From assembly GCF_016106035.1 (NCBI RefSeq), contig NZ_JADKPZ010000008.1, forward strand, positions 43,603 to 107,602: 64,000 nt of DNA. The letters are read 5' to 3'. The translations under genes and the position numbers were made by a program. Under the pieces are notes generated by a model. It was not told the origin of the DNA. It did not search any database and saw only the letters and a program-made list of their open reading frames with translations. Shown one piece after another: positions 35,039-43,712 of this stretch. Position 1 is the first letter of the stretch. Every line of letters starts with the position of its first letter. This DNA comes from Arcobacter vandammei (GTDB lineage: Bacteria > Campylobacterota > Campylobacteria > Campylobacterales > Arcobacteraceae).

Positions 35039-35195
35039 AAACCTCTTTTAGAGCATTCTTTCTATCTTGAATAGAGCTAGGGTTTTTATTTATCTCCCTT
35101 GGCTCTTTTTTGGGAGATAAAATCTGTATAAATACGATAATTGTAAGTATTAATAAAACTATCAATATTGACAATAGTCCTTTTATAGAATTCAT
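35031..35195 (-). CDS. Small single-span membrane protein, 54 residues
   Basis: The ORF starts MNSIKGLLSILIVLL and ends at a TAG that lies within the end of the convergent gene. An AAAGGAGAT ribosome site stands the right distance before the ATG, among the best in the window. Residues 4-26 form one membrane helix. The rest is a short polar tail with SPKKEP and IQDRKNALKEVF, likely facing the cytoplasm or the periplasm. It lies between secF and the motB-linked gene, with no known homologue that I can name. Confidence 0.65.
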   Translation of the reverse strand: MNSIKGLLSILIVLLILTIIVFIQILSPKKEPREINKNPSSIQDRKNALKEVFK

Positions 35196-35236
35196 ATTTT
35201 ATCTCCTTTTTTTAATTTTAAGGCTAGAGTTTAAAT

Positions 35237-36205
35237 TTAAACTCTTCCTTGTTCATACATAGCTCTAAGTTTCTCTTTCTCTTTTTTATTAGCATCTTTT
35301 TGTGCTTCTTTACTTCTATAATTATCTGTATTAAATCCTAAAAACTTAATAAATGGTGAAACTACAAAAATAGATGAATAAGTTCCTATAATAATACCAA
35401 CAAATAAGGCAAATGAGAAGGCATAAATAATCTCTCCACCAAAAATAAGCATAGTTGTAACAACAAAAAGTGTTGTTAAAGATGTTAGTATTGTTCTTGA
35501 TAAAGTTCTACTAACTGAATCATTTATAAGTAAATCAAAATTTTTCTCTTTTGTTGTTTGTAAAGTCTCTCTAATTCTATCATTTACAATAATAGTATCA
35601 TTGATTGTATATCCAACAACAGTTAAAATCGCTGCTATCATATCAAGGTTTACATCAACTTTAAATAGGCTAATAAGTCCTAAAGTAATGATAACATCAT
35701 GAATAAGACCTATTATAGAAGCAACAGCAAATCTCCACTCAAATCTTATAGCAATATAAATAAGCATAGATAAAAGAGCCATAGAAAGTGCCATAATCCC
35801 TTTTTCTCTAAGTTCTGCTCCAACTTTTGCCCCAACCATATCAATTTTTCTAATCTCAAAATTTCCTGTTGGAACTAAAATTTTATTCATATCATCACTA
35901 ATATCATTTGTAACATCACTCGAACTTCCTGTAAATCTAATAGTTACCTCAGAAGGTCCACCAAACTCTGTTACAGTTGAACTTGAATATCTAGTACCTT
36001 CTAAAACTTCTCTAATTTTATCAACTGGAGCTGTTTGCTCATATTTAACTTGAACTATAGTTCCACCAACAAAGTCTATTCCATAATTCAAACCTCTTGT
36101 TAGCAATAAAAAAATAGAAGCTATAATTAAAATTCCAGAAATAGCCAGAAAAGGCACTTTTTTACTCATAAAATCATAGGTTTTACTATTATTAAAAATT
36201 TCCAT
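35237..36205 (-). CDS. secF: Protein translocase subunit SecF
   Basis: I place the start at ATG 36205 (MEIFNNSKTYDF), which shares one base with the secD stop (TAATG), rather than six codons earlier. The product is about 322 residues with six membrane helices and a periplasmic loop between helices 1 and 2. Signatures are GIDFVGGTIVQVKYE near the N-terminus and the GYTINDTIIVNDRIRE segment near 200. With SecD and YajC it supports late steps of Sec export with proton motive force. It lies directly behind secD. Confidence 0.96.
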   Translation of the reverse strand: MEIFNNSKTYDFMSKKVPFLAISGILIIASIFLLLTRGLNYGIDFVGGTIVQVKYEQTAPVDKIREVLEGTRYSSSTVTEFGGPSEVTIRFTGSSSDVTNDISDDMNKILVPTGNFEIRKIDMVGAKVGAELREKGIMALSMALLSMLIYIAIRFEWRFAVASIIGLIHDVIITLGLISLFKVDVNLDMIAAILTVVGYTINDTIIVNDRIRETLQTTKEKNFDLLINDSVSRTLSRTILTSLTTLFVVTTMLIFGGEIIYAFSFALFVGIIIGTYSSIFVVSPFIKFLGFNTDNYRSKEAQKDANKKEKEKLRAMYEQGRV

Positions 36206-37770
36206 TAAGCTACTCCAAACCATTTTTTATTGTTTTTATCTTTTGCGATTTTTGGTAAAATTGCTTGATAAATACCGTGAGTTCCAACTATTGAAGTAAG
36301 CATTGAAGTTAAAACTCCAATAGAAATAGTAACTGCAAAACCTTTTATAGCACCACTTCCATAAGCATATAAAACAATTGCAACCAAAAGTGTTGTAACA
36401 TTGGCATCTACAATAGCTCTTAGAGCATTTGAGTATCCATCTTCAATTGCTTTATGAACACTTGCACCTGTTCTTAACACTTCTCTTATTCTTTCATTAA
36501 TAATAACATTGGAGTCAATTGCCATACCCATTGTAAGAATAATTCCAGCCATACCTGGAAGTGTCAAAGTTGCACCAAAAAGGGCGATTACCGCTAAAAG
36601 AATAAAAATATTTGCTATTAAAGCAATATTTGCAATAACTCCTGCTCTTCTATAATAAGCTATCATAAATAAAAATATTAAAGCTGTTCCAGAGATTAAA
36701 GCTATCATAGAAGCTTTTATACTATCAGCTCCCAAAGATGGTCCAACACTTCTTTTTTCAAGTAAATTAACACTTGCTAATAATGCTCCACTTCTTAAAG
36801 CAATAGCTACATTTCCAGCTTCTTGTACTGTAAATCCTCCACTAATTTGCCCACTTCCACCACCAATTCTCTCATTTATATTTGGAGCTGAGTAAACTTT
36901 ACCATCTAGTACAATTGCAAGTCTTTTTCCTACATTTTTACCAGTAAAATCACCAAAGATTCTAGCTCCTGCACTATTTAGTGTAAAGTTAATAATTGGT
37001 TGATTTGATTGGCTAAAAGCAACTTGAGCATCCACTATTTGATTTCCATCTAAAATTGGTATCTCTTTAACTAAATATTTTCTATTAGAATCATTTATAT
37101 CTTCTAGTATTAAATTACCATAAGATGAAGCTTGTGAACTAGTCATTTGATAAACTTGATCCATTTTATCTTCATCAACTGCCATTAACTCTAAATTTGC
37201 AGGTTTTGAGATTAAATCCCTTGCTGCTTTTTCTTCTTCAGCCGTTTTAATACCAGGTAATTGAACAACAATATCAGCTTCACCTTGTCTTAAAACAGTT
37301 GGTTCAGAAAGCCCAAATTGGTCAAGTCTATTTCTAATAGTCTCAACAGCTTGAGCAACTGCATAATCTTTTGTTTTTAAAACCTCTTCATCTGAAAGTT
37401 TAACTTTATAATCTAAGTTATCTTTAGAGATTTCTAAACCACTAATTTCACTTAACATTTTATCCATTTTAGGCATCTCATCTTTATCTAAAACGGAGAA
37501 AACAACATTTGAATTTTCAACAGTTAATCCATCAATTAAAAGTTCTTCATCATCACTAAAATATTTAACTGCTGTTGCTATTGATTTCATTTTTGAAGTT
37601 ACTGCTTCATCAGTGTTTACACCTAAAAGCATATGCAATCCACCTTGAAGGTCAAGCCCTAGATTTACTTTCTTTCCATAATCTGTTTGAAGTAAAGAAG
37701 GAAGAGCAAAAATAACACCAAAAATAATACTAATTATAAAAATAACGAGTTTGAAATTAAAAATTTTCAA
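36205..37770 (-). CDS. secD: Protein translocase subunit SecD
   Basis: A 521-residue SecD with an N-terminal helix (about 5-22), LGLDLQGGLHMLLGV, a large periplasmic P1 region (about 60-330), and five further helices in the C-terminal part with GMAIDSNVIINERIRE. It forms the SecDF proton-driven motor. A hairpin lies in the 63 bases between yajC and secD, which could reduce readthrough from yajC. The order yajC-secD-secF is the standard one. Confidence 0.97.
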   Translation of the reverse strand: MKIFNFKLVIFIISIIFGVIFALPSLLQTDYGKKVNLGLDLQGGLHMLLGVNTDEAVTSKMKSIATAVKYFSDDEELLIDGLTVENSNVVFSVLDKDEMPKMDKMLSEISGLEISKDNLDYKVKLSDEEVLKTKDYAVAQAVETIRNRLDQFGLSEPTVLRQGEADIVVQLPGIKTAEEEKAARDLISKPANLELMAVDEDKMDQVYQMTSSQASSYGNLILEDINDSNRKYLVKEIPILDGNQIVDAQVAFSQSNQPIINFTLNSAGARIFGDFTGKNVGKRLAIVLDGKVYSAPNINERIGGGSGQISGGFTVQEAGNVAIALRSGALLASVNLLEKRSVGPSLGADSIKASMIALISGTALIFLFMIAYYRRAGVIANIALIANIFILLAVIALFGATLTLPGMAGIILTMGMAIDSNVIINERIREVLRTGASVHKAIEDGYSNALRAIVDANVTTLLVAIVLYAYGSGAIKGFAVTISIGVLTSMLTSIVGTHGIYQAILPKIAKDKNNKKWFGVA

Positions 37771-37801
37771 TTTTAATCCTTAAAATAAGAGATTTGTAAG
37801 T

Positions 37802-37827
37802 ATAAGATATGAAAAATCATATCTTAT
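37802..37827 (-). terminator. Hairpin between yajC and secD
   Basis: ATAAGATATGA and TCATATCTTAT are perfect 11-base arms with an AAAA loop. It sits after the yajC stop and before secD on the same strand. The T-tract downstream on the minus strand is poor, so partial termination or mRNA protection is more likely than a full stop. Confidence 0.5.
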
Positions 37828-37833
37828 TTTAAT

Positions 37834-38106
37834 TTATTCAGTTACTAATCTAGCAACGAACTCTTTAGCTAGTCTCATCTCTGAATTATCGCTGTTTTTG
37901 ATTAAAAAGTAAGTCTCTTCAACCTTAACAACTTCAACCATTAAGCCACCATTTGTTACAATCTTATCACCTTTTTTAAGACCAGCTATCATATCTTTAT
38001 GAGCTTTTGCTTGTTTTTGCTGTGGTCTAATAATTAAAAAGTAAAAAATTGCAAATAATGCAACAAGAGGTAACAATGAGCTTAAAATATCTGCACTTTG
38101 ATCCAT
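37834..38106 (-). CDS. yajC: Preprotein translocase subunit YajC
   Basis: A 90-residue protein with one membrane helix (about 10-26) followed by the YajC signature FLIIRPQQKQAKAHK and a beta-rich C-terminal domain, with KGDKIVTNGGLMVEVVKV. It associates with SecD and SecF. It is the first gene of the yajC-secD-secF run and divergent from lnt, with 28 bases between the two start codons. Confidence 0.95.
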   Translation of the reverse strand: MDQSADILSSLLPLVALFAIFYFLIIRPQQKQAKAHKDMIAGLKKGDKIVTNGGLMVEVVKVEETYFLIKNSDNSEMRLAKEFVARLVTE

Positions 38107-38134
38107 TAAAATTCCTTTTAAAAAGTAGTTTATA

Positions 38135-39367
38135 ATGTTTTTATTAAAAACCTATTATTCTAACAAAATTAATATAATAAAAGGCTTCATAACAGCTTTT
38201 ATGCTCTCTGCTTTTATCTATTTAAGCCATTTTGGTTTTGAAATAAAAATAATAAATTCAGTTTTGGGTATTCTTGCTATCTATTTACTTTTGACTATTC
38301 CCAAAAAAGCTCTACTAGCTACTGGATTTTTTTCAGGAATTTTTTGGTGCAACTGGATGGCTGTAAGCCTTCAATACTATGATTTGACATATATTTTTCC
38401 ACTTGTTCTTTTAGGAATTGGAATAGTTTTTGCAATAATTTTTTATCTTTTTGCTCTCTTTGATAATCTAATTTTTAGAAGTATTGCTATTTTTATTTTT
38501 ACTTTTATTTCACCATTTGGATTTAATTGGATGAAATTTGAACTTCTCTTTGTGGACTCTTATTTTAGCACTTCTAAAATAGCTTTTTTATTGATAGTTT
38601 GCTCTTTAGGACTTTTTATTTACCTAAAAAAATTCAGATTTGCTCCTCTTTTTTTACTAGTTTTTGCTTTTGATTTTTCAAGAAGTATCAATTTAGAAGA
38701 ACCAAAAATAAATATACAAATGCCTCAAATGATGATAAATCAGGATTTAAAATGGCAAAAAGAGTATGTAAATGATTTAATAGAAAATAATTTTAAAATA
38801 ATAGAAAATGCTATAAATGAGAAAAAAGATTTGGTTGTTTTACCTGAAACTGCATTTGCATTTATTTTAAATAGAAAATCAGAAATTTTGGAGAGATTAT
38901 TGGAACTTTCTTACAATATAGATATTATTGTAGGCTCTTTATATGTAGAAAACAAGGAGATTTTTAATGCTTCTTATCACTTTTTTGGAGGAAATTATGA
39001 AGTGGCAAAAAAAGTTGTTCTTGTTCCTTTTGGAGAAGAGATACCATTTCCAAAATTTATTGTTGATATTATAAATAATATTTTTTATGGTGGTGCGAGT
39101 GATTATAGCAAAGCTAGTATGCCAACAGATTTTATAGTAAAAGGAGAAAAGTTTAGAAATGCTATTTGCTATGAAGCAACAACAGATAAAATTTTTGAAA
39201 ACCTAAACGATACAAAATATATGATAGCAATATCAAATAATGCTTGGTTTATTCCATCTATTGAACCAACTTTACAACATTTACTACTAAAATATTACTC
39301 AAAAAAATACAAAGTTATGATTTTTCATATTGTAAATGGAAGTAAAAACAGTATATATAAACCTTAA
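38135..39367 (+). CDS. lnt: Apolipoprotein N-acyltransferase
   Basis: A 410-residue protein with an N-terminal block of six or seven membrane helices (about 1-190) and a nitrilase-fold domain (about 205-400). The Glu-Lys-Cys triad is expected in VVLPETAFAF, the VVLVPFGEEIPFPKF region and NAICYEAT. It adds the third acyl chain to lipoproteins in the inner membrane. The ATG at 38135 lies within TATAAT and has no ribosome site, so a later start such as ATG 38201 is possible. The short length is normal for this phylum. Confidence 0.9.
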   Translation: MFLLKTYYSNKINIIKGFITAFMLSAFIYLSHFGFEIKIINSVLGILAIYLLLTIPKKALLATGFFSGIFWCNWMAVSLQYYDLTYIFPLVLLGIGIVFAIIFYLFALFDNLIFRSIAIFIFTFISPFGFNWMKFELLFVDSYFSTSKIAFLLIVCSLGLFIYLKKFRFAPLFLLVFAFDFSRSINLEEPKINIQMPQMMINQDLKWQKEYVNDLIENNFKIIENAINEKKDLVVLPETAFAFILNRKSEILERLLELSYNIDIIVGSLYVENKEIFNASYHFFGGNYEVAKKVVLVPFGEEIPFPKFIVDIINNIFYGGASDYSKASMPTDFIVKGEKFRNAICYEATTDKIFENLNDTKYMIAISNNAWFIPSIEPTLQHLLLKYYSKKYKVMIFHIVNGSKNSIYKP

Positions 39368-41157
39368 AAATAGTAAAAAATACCAAATTTAAGAATATCT
39401 TGTTTTTTTTCTAAATTATCATTTTTATAATTTAGATTTAAAGCAATGTTTCTATCTAAACTATAAGTTGAAAAAGCTTCAAAAACTCTATTTTCAAACC
39501 TTTTATCGTATTTATCATAAGAAAAAGAACTTCCAAATTTTATCTTTTCAAGACTATTTGTTACAAAACCTATAGTAGAACCAAGAGAGATATATTGTTC
39601 TTTTGCTTTATATAAAATATTTGTTGCTAAGTTTGAGTAAAAAATTGTATTAAATAGAGTATATGAAAGCCCTACTTCTGGTTTTATCTTAAAAAATAGT
39701 TCATTATCAAATCTCTCAAAAGAAGCATCTATTCCCCATGATATTGGTTTAAAAAGTAGGTCTTGGGATGCTAATGATTTGATTTTCAAAAGAGTAAATC
39801 TATCTAATTTTAAATCCTTATTTTTCTCTTTTTTTAAATTTAAATCAAAAAAATCTATATAAGCACCTTCTAAATAGCCATTTTCTATATCGTAAATATC
39901 ATTATATGCAGGTTTTATACCAAATAAAAAACTATCATTTGAAGTATAAAATAGACTTATTCTTGCAGAATCGTGAGAATTTAGTGGATTTATTGGCTCT
40001 TTAATATCAAAATTTGATGGCTCTTTAAACTTACTTCTTTGTTTCAAAATATTTAAATATCTCTTTGTATATTCATCTTTTTCCAATTTATTTTCGGCTC
40101 TTTCATATTGCAAGTAAGTACTTTTTAAATCCAAATATGAAATTTTATCACTTCTACTTAAGCTCTCTTCTAAGCTTTTATCTTCTTTTAAAAACTCATT
40201 TACAAACTCTTTATTTTCTATCTTTTCATCCAGAATATATTTCATTTTTTTCATATTTGAATATCTATAATTTGAACTTTCTATTAAACTGTTTTTTGAA
40301 ATTAGCTTTATTGTATCAAGAGGAATTGTTTTAAATAAAAAATTGTTTACCAAATCAAGACTTGGTCTTGCAACTTCTAAAAGCCATAAAATAGCATAAG
40401 AGCAGTTTTCCTTAAAGAAAAAATAGTCAGCATAAGAGTCTTTTAACTCCCATGCATGAAGTGTTAATTTTCTAATTTCATCTTCATTTAAATTTAAATC
40501 ATACTCCCAAACATCTCTTTGTTCAAGATTATTGTACTCTTTTATCTTTTCATAATAAGGCAAAATTGAGTATCGTCCTTCATACTCCCCAAAAAGTCCT
40601 TTATAAGCATAAATAAGTCCATTCTTTTCATCTGTTTTTGCTGCATAATTTATAGCATTTGAGATAAGTGGAGTATTCTTATCGCTTGAAATTTTCAAAA
40701 AAGTATGTCCATACATAGAAGCTGGAGAGTTTATATGAGAAGTTGGAAAAACTAAAGTTACATATTTTGCATTTGTAACTTCTAAATATTTATCTAAATC
40801 TTCACAAGTATAAGTATTTATGTTTTTTTCTAATTCAGGAATTTGCTCTTTTAACCAAGAAACTCTAAGAGGAAATCTACAAAGTATATTATTTTTACCA
40901 GTTTTCAAAGATTTTATAGTCTCAAGTAACTCTTTTTTTAAATCATTTTTTCCGTTTTGCGATGCAAAAAAATTACTTGAATCTATCTGGCTTTCGCCAT
41001 TACGATAGTGCAAAAGTTTTGACCAATAAGAGTTTTCAAAGATTTTATTTTCTTCAATAAAGTTTTCAATATTACTTGAAAAAAGAGAGCTAAAAAAAAG
41101 GAGTTTAAATATAAAAAATTTAAACCCCAATTTTATAAAATTAGATATGTTTTGCAA
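39364..41157 (-). CDS. DUF4105-domain outer-envelope protein
   Basis: A 597-residue DUF4105-domain protein. There is no ATG at the front; the frame opens with TTG at 41157 and encodes a hydrophobic signal-like segment (about 8-28, GFKFFIFKLLFFSSLFSS). The DUF4105 region (about 90-330) includes FPTSHINSPASMYGHTFLK and ENCSYAILWLLEVARP. The C-terminal part looks like a barrel of beta strands ending in an aromatic FYYF, as in outer-membrane proteins. The start overlaps the DUF3015 gene by 17 bases, and the signal-peptide codons overlap that gene's terminator. The function is unknown. Confidence 0.82.
   Translation of the reverse strand: MQNISNFIKLGFKFFIFKLLFFSSLFSSNIENFIEENKIFENSYWSKLLHYRNGESQIDSSNFFASQNGKNDLKKELLETIKSLKTGKNNILCRFPLRVSWLKEQIPELEKNINTYTCEDLDKYLEVTNAKYVTLVFPTSHINSPASMYGHTFLKISSDKNTPLISNAINYAAKTDEKNGLIYAYKGLFGEYEGRYSILPYYEKIKEYNNLEQRDVWEYDLNLNEDEIRKLTLHAWELKDSYADYFFFKENCSYAILWLLEVARPSLDLVNNFLFKTIPLDTIKLISKNSLIESSNYRYSNMKKMKYILDEKIENKEFVNEFLKEDKSLEESLSRSDKISYLDLKSTYLQYERAENKLEKDEYTKRYLNILKQRSKFKEPSNFDIKEPINPLNSHDSARISLFYTSNDSFLFGIKPAYNDIYDIENGYLEGAYIDFFDLNLKKEKNKDLKLDRFTLLKIKSLASQDLLFKPISWGIDASFERFDNELFFKIKPEVGLSYTLFNTIFYSNLATNILYKAKEQYISLGSTIGFVTNSLEKIKFGSSFSYDKYDKRFENRVFEAFSTYSLDRNIALNLNYKNDNLEKKQDILKFGIFYYF
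41092..41128 (-). terminator. Terminator of the DUF3015 gene
   Basis: On the minus strand GGGGTTTAAAT and ATTTAAACTCC pair over 11 bases (one G-U), followed by eight T residues. It lies directly after the DUF3015 stop yet inside the beginning of the DUF4105 reading frame. Confidence 0.75.
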
Positions 41158-41578
41158 TGCTATCTATAACTTCTGCTGAACTTACTTTTTCACTTGAATA
41201 AATATCTGCAAAATTTGCTTGTAATTTTGAAGCAAACTCATCTTTATTTTCGATATTCATTAAAGCTGCAAGAGTATTTAAAGTTTCACCTTTACCAGTT
41301 GAAATATCCATAGCCAACTCATCCATATTTTCATTTACAAATTTGTGAAGTTTATCATTTGAAACAAAATTATTTGGTTTACTACAATTTGAAGTTCCAC
41401 TTGTAATACCAAAAGTTTGAGTTCCTGAAGTTCCATTTGTTGTTGCTGCAAGTACTTGTAATACTGTTGAATTTTGGTTTTTAATTACTATAGAACCAAG
41501 TCCACAACCTGTATTTTGATTTGCATAAAGTGATGTTGCTAAACCTAAAGCTGCAACAACTGAAAGAATTTTTTTCAT
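41141..41578 (-). CDS. DUF3015-family periplasmic protein
   Basis: A 145-residue protein with a clear signal peptide (1-19, ending SLYA). The mature N-terminus NTGCGLGSIVIKNQNS and the later TSNCSKP contain the cysteine pair and the GCGLG motif characteristic of DUF3015. The rest is helical. The family's function is not known. It has a GGAG ribosome site and its own strong terminator, so it is probably well expressed and monocistronic, with some transcripts reading through into the DUF4105 gene. Confidence 0.88.
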   Translation of the reverse strand: MKKILSVVAALGLATSLYANQNTGCGLGSIVIKNQNSTVLQVLAATTNGTSGTQTFGITSGTSNCSKPNNFVSNDKLHKFVNENMDELAMDISTGKGETLNTLAALMNIENKDEFASKLQANFADIYSSEKVSSAEVIDSIAKHI

Positions 41579-41624
41579 ATTTATCTCCTTTTTTGAAAGT
41601 CTATGATTCTATAGATATTTAACT

Positions 41625-42851
41625 TTAAAAGCTTTTAATTTTGTACTTATTTATAAGTATTTTTATTATTTCTTCTTTGTTTAGCTTATTTTCTATTTGT
41701 AAATCTAAAGAATAATTTAAAATATCTTTAAACTCTTTTGACTCTTTCAATCCAAGATTTATTAAATCTTTTCCACAAATAAAAAGTTTTAAAGGCTTTG
41801 AATATATATCCAAATCTTTTGCTAATTTTTTTATATCTTGAATTTTATTTGTTTCCAAAGCCTCTTCAATAAAAATTAAATCTTCTAAATTTAAAACTAA
41901 GGATAATCTTTTTAAACTTTTTTCATCTAAGCTTGTAGAGTTTTTCCATAAAATTAAAATATTATTTATAAATTTTTTATCATTTGTAATCTTATTTAGA
42001 AAATCAAATATCTCTTTTTCTTCTCTATTTTTTAAAATCATTGTAAAAAAAAGATATAGTTTCCTAAAATCTTCAATATTTTTTTCTCTTAAAATTTCTG
42101 CTAGATTATCAATACTTTTATAAAAGTTTTTAAAATTTATAGAAAATATTTCAAAATAATCAAGAAGCTTCAATCCAATACTTGGTTTTTGTGATTTTAA
42201 AAACAACTTTTTTAACTCTTCAAAAACTCGCTCTTTTGGAAGAAAGTTTAATTCAACATTTTCTACCATTTTTTTACATAATTTTTTTGTATCTGCACAA
42301 AGTTCAAAATCAAATCTTGAAGCAAAACCTATAGCTCTATAAACTCTTAAACTATCTTCTACAAAAGTATTATCATCTATATGTTTTATTTTTCTATCTT
42401 CTAAATCTCGAAGTCCAAAAAATGGGTCAATAAATGAATTTGTAAAGTAGTCATAATATATTGCATTTATAGTAAAATCTCTTCTTTTTGAAGCCTCTTT
42501 AAAAGTGAGATTTGAGTCTGTTTTTACTAAAAAATCTTTATGAGTTTTTCCTATTTTTTGCTCAGTTCTAGGAAGAGATAAATCAAATTCAAAATCTTTA
42601 GTACTTAATTTTAAAACTCCAAAAGATTTGCCAACAAAATTTAATTTTCCAAAATCTTTTAAAATATAGCTTAAGCTATCAAGTGAGTTTAGATTAAAAA
42701 TCTCAATATCAAAATCTTTAATCTCTTTATTTAAATAAAAATCTCTTACACAACCACCTACAAGATATGGTTTATAACCACTATTTTGTAGTGCTGTTAA
42801 GATGTTAATTAGAATTTCTGGTATATCAATTTTGGATTTGTTGATATACAT
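41625..42851 (-). CDS. cca: CCA tRNA nucleotidyltransferase / poly(A) polymerase family
   Basis: I start at ATG 42851 (MYINKSKIDIPEIL). The ORF can be extended 12 codons upstream into mscS, but those codons look like mscS sequence. The product is about 408 residues, class II nucleotidyltransferase. YLVGGCVRDFYL is followed by KDFDIEIF with the two metal-binding aspartates, then RRDFTINAI and the RNA-binding helical region. It adds or repairs the CCA end of tRNAs. It overlaps mscS by about 26 bases and may be translationally coupled. The C-terminal part is shorter and more diverged than in E. coli. Confidence 0.92.
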   Translation of the reverse strand: MYINKSKIDIPEILINILTALQNSGYKPYLVGGCVRDFYLNKEIKDFDIEIFNLNSLDSLSYILKDFGKLNFVGKSFGVLKLSTKDFEFDLSLPRTEQKIGKTHKDFLVKTDSNLTFKEASKRRDFTINAIYYDYFTNSFIDPFFGLRDLEDRKIKHIDDNTFVEDSLRVYRAIGFASRFDFELCADTKKLCKKMVENVELNFLPKERVFEELKKLFLKSQKPSIGLKLLDYFEIFSINFKNFYKSIDNLAEILREKNIEDFRKLYLFFTMILKNREEKEIFDFLNKITNDKKFINNILILWKNSTSLDEKSLKRLSLVLNLEDLIFIEEALETNKIQDIKKLAKDLDIYSKPLKLFICGKDLINLGLKESKEFKDILNYSLDLQIENKLNKEEIIKILINKYKIKSF

Positions 42852-43707
42852 TTTTTGGATATGGAATTGTAATTCCAACTTCATCAAATTTTGTTTTAAT
42901 ATCTTCTAAAAGTTCTGCTTTAGTACTTGCATAATCACCTGTATTAACCCAAACATTAACTCCCAATTTAACAGAAGTTTCAGCTAAATCTGCAACTGAA
43001 ATACCAACTCCTTGTTCTTTTAAAACTTTAGGATTTTCACCAATAATTTTTGTTAAAACATCTTTTGCTTGTTTTATATTATCTTCATAAGATATTCCAA
43101 CAACAATATCAATTCTTCTTGTATTATTTGCATTTACATTTGTGATACTTCCACTTGTAATAGAAGCATTTGGAACAATAATTTTTTGATTATCAGCTGT
43201 TAAAAATACTGTATTAAATATTGTAACTTCTGTAATAGTTCCACTAACTCCACCAGCTGTAACACTATCTCCAACTTTAAATGGCTTAAATAATACTATC
43301 ATAACTCCTGAAGCAAAATTTCCCAAAGAGTCTTTCAAAGCTAAACCAATAGCCAAACCAGCAGCTCCAAGAATTGCTAAGAATGAAGTTGTTTCTACAC
43401 CTAATTTATTTAAAGCAGCTATTATTACAACTGTAATAAGAGAGTAATAAACGATATTTTCTAAAAACTTAACTAAAGTTTCATCTATTCCATCAACTTT
43501 TCTTAATACTTTTCCTAAAAGTTGAGTAAGTTTTTTTGAAAACCACTTTCCAATAAAAAATATTAAAAGTGCAACAAGAATTGAAATAGAGTAGCTTATA
43601 GCTAACTCAACAATATTATCTGGAATAAGAGATTTAAAATCTCTTGTTATTTGTTCAACATTTTGTTCAACAATTTTTTCTACATTAGCTTCTGTATTCA
43701 TAAACAA
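42826..43707 (-). CDS. mscS: MscS-family mechanosensitive channel
   Basis: A 293-residue small-conductance mechanosensitive channel. The membrane part has three helices (about 30-150), the last being the pore-lining GAAGLAIGLALKDSLGNFASG helix, with the alternating Gly/Ala pattern of MscS TM3. The cytoplasmic beta domain begins with PFKVGDSVTAGGVSGTITEV, and VPNASITSGSITN follows. It opens on osmotic downshock. It is five bases downstream of proS, on the same strand. The N-terminus has a helical extension with repeated VEQ motifs. Confidence 0.95.
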   Translation of the reverse strand: MFMNTEANVEKIVEQNVEQITRDFKSLIPDNIVELAISYSISILVALLIFFIGKWFSKKLTQLLGKVLRKVDGIDETLVKFLENIVYYSLITVVIIAALNKLGVETTSFLAILGAAGLAIGLALKDSLGNFASGVMIVLFKPFKVGDSVTAGGVSGTITEVTIFNTVFLTADNQKIIVPNASITSGSITNVNANNTRRIDIVVGISYEDNIKQAKDVLTKIIGENPKVLKEQGVGISVADLAETSVKLGVNVWVNTGDYASTKAELLEDIKTKFDEVGITIPYPKNVYQQIQN

Positions 43708-43712
43708 CCTTT

